Below, one piece after another: positions 56,975-64,000 of a DNA stretch of 64,000 nucleotides. Position 1 is the stretch's first letter, and each line of letters opens with the position of its first letter. The position numbers were made by a program, and so were the translations under genes. Under the pieces are notes generated by a model, which saw nothing but the letters and a program-made list of their open reading frames with translations, was not told the origin of the DNA and made no database searches. Origin of the DNA: Podaxis mareebaensis (Eukaryota > Basidiomycota > Agaricomycetes > Agaricales > Agaricaceae); NCBI GenBank assembly GCA_018524725.1, contig JAEUWP010000118.1, forward strand, positions 79,407-143,406. Direction: 5' to 3'.

Positions 56975-59492
56975 ATGCCACGCGAAAACAGTTTCACGGA
57001 CTCTGAAGGCCGGTCGCTGACTCCTGACCTCGAGGAGGAAGAGGCTTTCGAGGTGGACCCGCCAATTGTATCTTCACCGTTGGCGGTGTCTCCTACATAT
57101 TCTGCCCCAATTGCACATCGAGCACAAGATCCACGGATGTCTCCTACGACACGAGCGCAAGGAGTCAAGTCTCCCGGAGCTCGCTCTCATGCGACTCATG
57201 CGTCGAACTTCTCGCAATGGACAAAGCCCACACCCAAAGACAAGTTTCGCTCCGCCGTGCGCAAAATTATCTCCATGCGTCGTGGAACGTCGCTCATGTC
57301 TATTGGAAGAAGGGAAGAGCGGATTGGTGCTGAGCCCGGTGTGGATCCGAGGCGCGCTTCTGCGGATATACAATATGGGCATATGCACCGGGAGTGTGCG
57401 ATTGAGATCACGGATTATTCGTCTGTGAGGACGGAAGTGCAGAGGATGAAGAATGCAGAGTTTATTGAAATGATGTGTAATGATGAGGCGAGTCAAAGGC
57501 CTTCATGGGTGAGGGTGAGGTGGATAAATATTGGGGGTGTGAGTTGGGACGTTATCAAGGCGCTGTCATTGAGATATGGTGGGTATCTACGCTGTTTAGA
57601 GTCGATATCTCTCTGAAGATTCCTCTTTCTAGATCTTCACCCTCTTGCGCTCGAGGATGTTTTCCATGGGCATCGTCAGAACCGGTCGAAAGCGGATTAC
57701 TACGTGCGGCATTTGTTCCTCCGTGTGTTATGTCATCAATTGAGCGAAAATGACATGGACGACGAAAACATGTTCATTCCGGATATCCCCCGTTCAACAT
57801 CCCCTGAATCATTTGGGAAAGATGCACTCGACGAGGAGGGGACTCTTCCTCGTTATCCTTCGACTGTTTCAAAACCTGATACCTCCCGGAGGAAGCGTAG
57901 ACGGGCGATTCTTCCCTTCCATAGGAGTGATGTCGCAAATGGACTAGACCACCTGACTCGTCTTATGCATCAGGAGAAAGAGGTGATTTCGATGTCTATT
58001 TTTTGAACTGCAAGTAGCTCATCATGATGCCAGCGGCAAAGTGCGGATAGACAACGAGCTATGGACAAAGTGACTCTAGATGTTCTCAAGCGGGTAAGTA
58101 TGCCTTAAAAACAGTCTCTTGGGGGCATAGGGGCTGAGGCGAACGTTCAGGGAGAACGAGTTGACGTTGACGTATCCCCAATGTTCATCTTCCTATTCAG
58201 AGATGGTACGGAGTTCTACTCTCACATTCGTACTTGAAATTTACCCTAGATTTCTTCTCTTTTACTCGAACAGGGACTGTCATCTCTATCCATTCCAAAA
58301 CCAATTTGGAATTCACTGCACCTATTGCACACCGACTGCGCCAAACGGACACGGTTCTACGTCAATCTCCTGACCCGTCAATTCTTGTTCATGCCCTCTT
58401 GGATTTGAGTAAGTGGATTTTTTCCTTTCCTTGAGAGGACCATGCTTAAAATATCTTAGTTGTTGATAGAGCACTTCAAGTTGTAGATGCATACCACGAG
58501 AAGATCGATAAATTCGAACGTGACATCTTGTTGAAGCCCAAACCTAAAACCATTCGACGCCGTACGTCACTGTTTTCCACATCCCCGTGCCGCCGTGCTG
58601 ATCTTCATGGTACATAGTGCATATCCTTTCTGGTGACCTCATCCTTCATAAACGCACCCTCGAACCTATTAAGGCGCTCGTTTATGGACTGAGGCGGTAC
58701 GATGTTGATCGTTGCGCCGCTCTCATAGATACTTCCAATCCTTTGAACGCTAACGTTGCGGTGGTCGGTTTCATGAGCCATAAGGCAAAGATTTATCTGG
58801 TGCGTTCCTACAGCACTTTGCTGTGACACATAACGACTAACGTATCTGGGCATAGGCCGACGTTTTTGACCATATGGAGTACATCCTAAGCAGCTTGGAG
58901 ATGTTTGCGAACATTGCTGAAAATTTGATCGATTATTCGTTCAACGTACGTACACGCATTCTTCTAACCATTACTGACCTAACTATTGCAACATAGTCCG
59001 CTTCATACGAGATGAACATTGTCATGCAAGTTCCCATTACCTTCCATTCAGCCGAATGCTCATAATCCCCCTTAGGCGACGATTGACGCTGGTTACCATC
59101 ATCGGTCTTCCATTGACTCTGCTTACGGGCTATTTTGTACGTGTCCTGCTGCCGTCGTACCAATGAATTCATTGAACATATTTTTCCTTGATGATACAGG
59201 GCATGAATTTTGACCCCATGTGGTCTGTTAACCAGAACTCCGATCTACTGTCAGTGCTGCGTCCTGCATCTCCATTCCTGGAACTCATACACAGGATAGC
59301 TTCTGGAAGATCGCCATTCCGGTCTTCTTTTTCACCACCAGCTTGGCTCTATGGAGTGACTTCTCCGGGCTGTACCACCACGTACAAAAGAAGTTGTGGG
59401 CTCGGCAAGCAGTTCAGGTGAGGTTCCGGGAAATGGTGTCTGTTACACTGATTGACTGGGGAAACTTTCGACAGAAAATTAAGACCCACTGA
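56975..59492 (+). CDS. CorA-type Mg2+ transporter (GMN motif)
   Basis: Predicted 615 aa, thirteen exons: 56975-57578, 57633-57993, 58051-58093, 58151-58205, 58274-58408, 58460-58561, 58618-58799, 58856-58945, 58997-59025, 59076-59136, 59200-59249, 59300-59417, 59475-59492 (sum 1848 nt, in frame). The cytosolic N-terminal part contains WDVIKALSLRYDLHPLALED, typical of CorA-like proteins. A long helix (about 400-530) leads to the first membrane segment, LTLVTIIGLPLTLLTGYF, then the ion-selectivity motif Gly-Met-Asn at about 555-557 (GMNF). A second helix, FWKIAIPVFFFTTSLALW, follows with a short basic tail. CorA-family channels form pentamers and pass Mg2+. The intron at 59026-59075 is of the GC-AG type. 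The least certain junction is exon 2 to 3 (donor GTCTAT at 57994). Whether it sits in the plasma membrane (Alr-like) or elsewhere cannot be read. Confidence 0.85.
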
Positions 59493-60056
59493 GCATCAAT
59501 ACCCTGATTCCTCTAATACTGGTCTCGCTCGGTATCGGTTCCCCTTCGGTTGCGTATTTTCAAGTGACATGTCGCTCATTCCATTGAGTCTTTCTCGTTC
59601 TCTGGGTAATACTCCGCGTTCATTTACGTTCCATTTTGGTTCAATATGCTGTCTGTTCTCAAATCTGGACAATGATAATTTCAGATATTATTTCACGAAC
59701 TTCGGGAACCCCCGTCTCAGTGTGTTCACCAGGCCAGAGAACCCGACAAGATGGTGTTTGTTTGTAATCCACAAGAAGACGTGATTGATTTGGTGACCAA
59801 CATTTCTCGATCACCTGACCAATTGTCACTCTCGCGTGGCGGGATCGGCCAACAACGATCGGACGGACATCGCCCTCCGGAGTCCGTCCGTGGGTCCGGT
59901 GTAATCAGGTTCGACCCTGGAACCCAGTTCAGGTGTTGTCACCCAGAACACGAATCCACGATTCTCCAACAAACCAATCCCCTCCATCCTTTCATTCTTT
60001 TCACACCCCCTTCCCCCACCCCCACCCCCCAATCCACATCTCCCTCCGCCATCATC
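59493..60056. other. Intergenic with C-rich leader
   Basis: Holds the CorA 3' UTR and the promoter of the acidic protein. A strongly C-rich stretch (about 60003-60050) directly precedes the ATG at 60057, as in other highly expressed fungal genes. An open frame from 59751 runs through in frame into the acidic protein but its N-terminal part has no protein character. Confidence 0.45.
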
Positions 60057-60666
60057 ATGTCTGAACACCCACCCCCTAACAGTGTTCCACCTCAAGACGT
60101 TGAGGAACAAGAACCAGAAGAGGACGAGCGCGTCAAGCCTGCTGAGGAGCATGTAGATGATGGCGCTGCGGGCGCCGACGATGATGATGACGATGATGAT
60201 GACTATGAGGATGAAGAGGACCCAGAGGTTTGTGTCAAAGTTGTTCTCGGACGTGATACATAGCCCTAACAACTTGTCACACGTATAGGAAGAGCGAGAG
60301 GTTGTCGGTGATGAAGATGACGAAGAAGAGGAAGAGGAAGAGGCCGGCGCAAGAGGTAAACAGGTCCGTGGTGTACGGCTCTCGGGACGTATTCCCTCAC
60401 GCTAACCTCGCCCGAAACAGAATCTGACTGAATTGCTACTGGGCGACGTGAGTATCGTTTCCTTCTCGTGACACGCAGGATGCTCATCACGCGCCTAGCC
60501 AAACGCCCCCGCAGAGGATGAAGAGAATGCAAATGAAGATGAGGATGAGGATGACGAGTATGTCGAAGAAGAAGAGGCCGCTCCTGCTCCAGCAACCAAA
60601 AAGAGATCCATCGAGGAAGTTGGCGATGAGGCCTCTGACAAAGACGCAAAGAAAGCCAAGGCATAG
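60057..60666 (+). CDS. Small highly acidic protein, nuclear-chaperone-like
   Basis: Predicted 146 aa, four exons: 60057-60227, 60289-60363, 60421-60447, 60499-60666 (sum 441 nt, in frame). More than a third of residues are Glu or Asp, in runs such as eight aspartates near residue 45 and six to seven glutamates near 70. In the middle is a short hydrophobic insert, KQNLTELLLGDPNAP, the only likely ordered or binding segment. The C-terminus has KKR near residue 125 and ends KKAKA, a possible bipartite nuclear signal. Composition resembles prothymosin-type or other acidic histone chaperones, but the H2A.Z-chaperone (CHZ) motif is not seen and I cannot assign a family. Coding is supported by the clean exon phases and the conserved-looking insert. 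It is convergent with the FMN-binding gene at 60870. Confidence 0.65.
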
Positions 60667-60869
60667 ACCCTATTCGGAAGGGCGCCGCCGTCCGCCTCCC
60701 TCCATCAATCTATTGTTGTGACTTCTCCGTACCCATGCTTAATGGGTGTTTGTGTGTACCCCTCTGGACTGTAACTTTCTGTTTGTGGTACTTAGATGTC
60801 TTATTCTTATGTAGTGCTCCCTTTATCTTGTATACGAAAACTAACAGTGATTCCACCTTTTCCAAAGCT

Positions 60870-61657
60870 TCACGGGACAACTTCGACCTCATCCCAACCC
60901 CCATCAACAGCCCTCGCAAACTTGAACCTCCTGTTTGGTACGACTGCCATTGTCAAGTAGTCAACTTCACTTGGTTCGATGACGACCAGGGCGAAATTCC
61001 CTAGCGCGGTCTCCCAGTTCCTCCTCACCACTTCACTATCTCCCTCCTTGGGCTCCTCGACCTTCTTAGGCCATCTCTTCGCTTCCTCCCCCCCTCCCTC
61101 TAATACACTTCCAGGTGTCGGTCGGCACCAACTCGCTTTCATATGTGCACTCATCTTCCTGAACACCTCGACCCTCTTCGCTTCCCAATCATACTCAGCA
61201 CGCGTGAGCGCTGCTAGACCCCCTTCAGAATCCATACTTGCATTGTTCAACAATTGCTCCCGCGTGACTTTGTATAGCTGATGATTAGGTGAGGTGACCA
61301 TACTGACCCGGCCTGTGATGCGGAACTGTTCTTTCGTCCCTTCGATCCACCATGCCGCCTCGACGTTGGGATTGTCAATGATCTGATGCACCTTGGGCGT
61401 GCGGACATCAGTGGAGCTAATGAGCAATGGCAGGCCGGGCGTTGTTGGACTCGCTAAGAATTGACGGAATATGTGTGAACGGACGTGTGGGATCGGCCCT
61501 GCCGTATCAAGTGTTGCCAGCTGGAAGACTGGGTTCCTTTAGACGCTCACCTCGTGAGAGGTCGTTGGATGAATTTCGTACCATTTGACCTGGGGTATTG
61601 CTCGAGAGCTTTGTCGAGGAATACCTTCCAGCGGGGCATAGTCATATTTTTTGCCAT
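60870..61657 (-). CDS. PPOX-like (Alr4036-type) FMN-binding protein
   Basis: Predicted 244 aa, two exons: 61657-61590 and 61536-60870 (sum 735 nt, in frame). Motifs: FQLATLDTAGPIPHVRSHIF (FMN-phosphate-side strand pair), LLISSTDVRTPKVHQI, NVEAAWWIEGTKEQFRITG, then the C-terminal FALVVIEPSEVDYLTMAV and RRFKFAR. This order matches the pyridoxamine 5'-phosphate oxidase fold of the Alr4036 subgroup; whether it oxidises pyridoxamine phosphate or has another flavin role is open. The C-terminal part (GNFALVVIEPSEVDYL onward) is where true PNPOx enzymes carry their substrate loop. The single intron (61589-61537) was placed so that PRNPVFQLAT is continuous; a GTGAGC inside it is not used. Confidence 0.82.
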
Positions 61658-63316
61658 GGTGGTCTCAAGATCAGGAGGAATATTGCATTTGTGATCTGGA
61701 CGACCGCCAATCCTCCCACCTTAAGCCAGCTTAACCGTGCGTGGAGCCTAAGCTTGATGCCAATCTTATCTATCGGAACATCACGTGAAACGGTACATAA
61801 AGCGTGAGACATTATCACATGATGATCATCAAAAGAAAAATATTTTGCTCGCAACTCTTGCGATGGCACATCCTGATGCATGTTGCCTCCGCCGCAAAAA
61901 TGCACACTCTCGTCTACGCGAACGACTAAAATCGCTATCGTAACTTTAAACAGCCCACTCAACACCGGGATATAAGGCTTATTCGTATCGGCATCCCCGC
62001 CCGAGGATCTTCCTATCTCCGCAACTCGCAGACCCATGAACATAGTCAAGGCTCCAAGTATCACACACACTCGGAGCCTGTTACGTTCATGGAATATCAA
62101 CACACCTCGAGTCCTCGCTATGTGCCACCGTTTTGGTTGGTGCGTAGGCTCACGAGGGCTCGGGATGGATCGTCTCTTCAGAGTTGGGCATAGATTAGGA
62201 GTTTATTCTTCCTCGCTGAGCTGTGTCCGTAGTTTTGGGACAAACATACGTCTTTTCGAAGTGATGTATCTAATACGTTTGTCTCTACTGAAACATATAT
62301 AACTCGCAAGTCAATATTAACCATAACCAAGTCAAACTAGGTCGCCCACACGGCAGTAGCAGGCAAGTAAGTCATAAATGTGTTGGGAATCTAAGGTGAA
62401 TGGTAGTGACATGTCATGGTGGTGTCTGAACATAATGAACTCGGACTATCCAATGTTTAGGCTGGTTCTGTAAAAACGGACGTGGTCGCGTGTATTTGGT
62501 GGCCTGGTGTTTGGTCCCGACAAGCGCCACAGATGACATGCTTTCGACTAAACTATCATAGACTATTGGTGGCCCGTACCTGGGCCCAAACCTCGGATGC
62601 CGAATCAGGTCGCGGCATGTTGACCAGCTCATTTGACGGGGCGTGCTCGCTCTTCCCATCCGCTCAAAGTCTCCCTAGATAAATACTCGCACAACACACA
62701 AAATACCGTCACTGATCGAGCCGTCAATCTCCTGCCCAGTTCCGGCTCGTCAGGATGTGCCCCTGATCTAAACGAGAAATGTCATCAGGTTCAAAGTTCA
62801 AGCTTCACTTTGAGCCAGGGATGCAGACGGTGGATTTTGTCTCTGAGCAGAAGAGACATCAGAAGGGAGGACATACATTTTACAGTAAGCAATGGAAGAA
62901 ATATCAATAAAGAAAGCTAACAAAGGCAAAAGACAGTTCATGAAAATATGTATGGTTTAAGTAGTAGAAGATAGTGTCGCTCGAATGCGAGAATGGAAGG
63001 GAGACAGTTAGCACGAAGTGCAATACTGAGGGAGACAAGTTCCAAGTAAAAGTGGATGTTGTTTAGACGCGATTCCGCGGGTTATGTCTACAAAATAAAT
63101 GAACCTCCGCGACGATGATGTCTAAGAGAAACAGACTGGAGGAAATGGTTGGGAACGCGTTCTATGCTACGGAGCTCGAAGGCGGCGACTATTTAAGTGA
63201 ATAAGATTCGGACATTGGTTATTAGTAAACAATCTGATATGTTGTGCCTTAGCCCGGGTTGTTCCTACGCTGACTGAAGGACTGGACTATGTGGCTATTG
63301 TGCAACTTTTGACAAA
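61658..63316. other. 1.7-kb gap
   Basis: Starts with the promoter of the FMN-binding gene. A minus-strand open frame at 61642-62103 (153 codons, with two hydrophobic stretches) lacks an ATG start and partner exons and was not accepted. Nothing else is recognised. Confidence 0.4.
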
Positions 63317-64000
63317 CTAAATCAGGTCCATCACCAGGTAAATCGTCTCCGTTTGAGTCTTCAAAACAATACGACCTATGGATTCATCGAAGGCCAGCAA
63401 AGTAGTTGGTTGGTCACGAGTGGGTTCATACGTTTGGGTATACCGCCTGCTTGAAACGCGAGTGGAAGGCACACAGAGATCGTATGTGGCAATGTCAAGT
63501 ATTGGCTCGTATAGCGACGGGAGGAAGACAGACGCTGACGGTCCAAATCTTGCCATATCCTCCGAGTCCGATGAGTTGGACATGAGTTTGCCGACCTCTT
63601 CAAAGATTGGTGGAACAGTCGCGTTGTGACCAATGATAATCCTCCCGAGAGTGTTTTTGTAGACGCTGATCAGATAGGTGTAACTCGATTCAACGAAAGC
63701 ATCCGAAATATGGCTCGGGTCCTGGGGGTAGTAGACATGGTGAATTGTGACCAAATCCAGCACTGCCACACCAGTCATTCTCCGAGTAGTTGAAGGCAAA
63801 GATGTCCATGTAATCTCTTGTGATGAGGCCTATTCGATTGTCGTGAAGGAAGAACGTTTTGACCTAGAATATTCATTCAGATATCAGGTTGGGTACCTTC
63901 TTTCGAGAACTCACCGGGTCGGTTGGCTTAATCGGCCTTTCTGCGATCAGCGAGGCCATAGTTGGTGTTTGTGGCGAGTACCGGCGCAGCTGTATTTTCG
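63317..64000 (-). pseudogene. 3' part of an F-box-type gene, frameshifted, cut by window edge
   Basis: Reading leftward from the window edge, an open exon (64000 to about 63926) encodes QLRRYSPQTPTMASLIAERP and then IKPTDP. It ends at a GTGAGT donor. The next exon begins after TATTCTAG at about 63871 with VKTFFLHDNRIGLITRD. This resembles the C-terminal region of mushroom F-box proteins. Between about 63830 and 63770 the frame that carries the rest (TGVAVLDLVTIHHVYYP to the stop at 63317) is shifted relative to VKTFFLHDNRIG. No intron of workable length resolves it. So this is either a disabled copy or a sequencing error in a real gene. The N-terminus lies outside the window. Confidence 0.45.

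Noticed and set aside
56788..57006. 72-codon plus-strand frame with one hydrophobic segment before the CorA gene
   Set aside because: Starts at GTG, overlaps the CorA start codon in another frame and has no homology pattern; could at most be leader sequence.
61642..62103. 153-codon minus-strand frame upstream of the FMN-binding gene
   Set aside because: Begins at TTG rather than ATG, overlaps the promoter and start of a well-supported gene, and shows no domain.
1..64000. CRISPR arrays, prophage, bacterial operons, biosynthetic gene cluster
   Set aside because: The window is eukaryotic; no regularly spaced repeats, no polyketide, peptide or terpene synthase and no clustered tailoring enzymes were seen.

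Overview
This window is from a filamentous basidiomycete, most likely a mushroom-forming agaricomycete. The evidence is nuclear genes broken by many short GT-AG introns (mostly 45-60 nt), dense gene islands, an agaricomycete-style tandem family of seven-helix membrane proteins, F-box proteins, a GPI-anchored Kre9/Knh1-like protein and complete housekeeping genes. Nothing bacterial, phage-like or CRISPR-like was seen. Every multi-exon model below was built by hand from reading frame, splice signals and family conservation. Each complete model gives a total CDS length divisible by three.

Layout. 1-2310: no supported gene. 2311-8954: ATG27 (minus) and the complex I 49 kDa subunit (plus) share a 138-bp divergent promoter, followed by a NIF3-family gene. 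8955-11001: gene-poor, with one weak relic. 11002-16804: a TPX2-like spindle protein, a 61-residue Cys-rich ORF and a crotonase ending in a peroxisomal signal. 16805-22694: gene-poor. 22695-24738: ATP23 and a GPI-anchored protein with a clear TATA/CT-rich promoter. 24739-30971: gene-poor. 30972-32792: a dithiol glutaredoxin and DPM3. 35450-42243: three minus-strand genes (Gfd2/YDR514C-like protein, F-box protein with acidic tail, coatomer delta). 43146-49846: three paralogous seven-helix membrane proteins, all minus strand. 51078-61657: a PX/AGC protein kinase, a CorA-type Mg2+ transporter, a small acidic nuclear-type protein and, convergently, an FMN-binding PPOX-family protein. 63317-64000: 3' part of a gene that runs off the window and appears frameshifted.

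The genes do not form one pathway. Several are mitochondrial (complex I subunit, ATP23, possibly the glutaredoxin) or secretory (ATG27, DPM3, coatomer delta, GPI protein). No obviously new multi-gene system was found. The most unusual things are at gene-structure level: a 2-nt exon in the complex I gene, a GC-AG intron in the CorA gene, a coding exon consisting only of the start codon in the coatomer gene, a Gfd2-like protein whose nuclease motifs look eroded, and an AGC kinase with a stretched activation loop.
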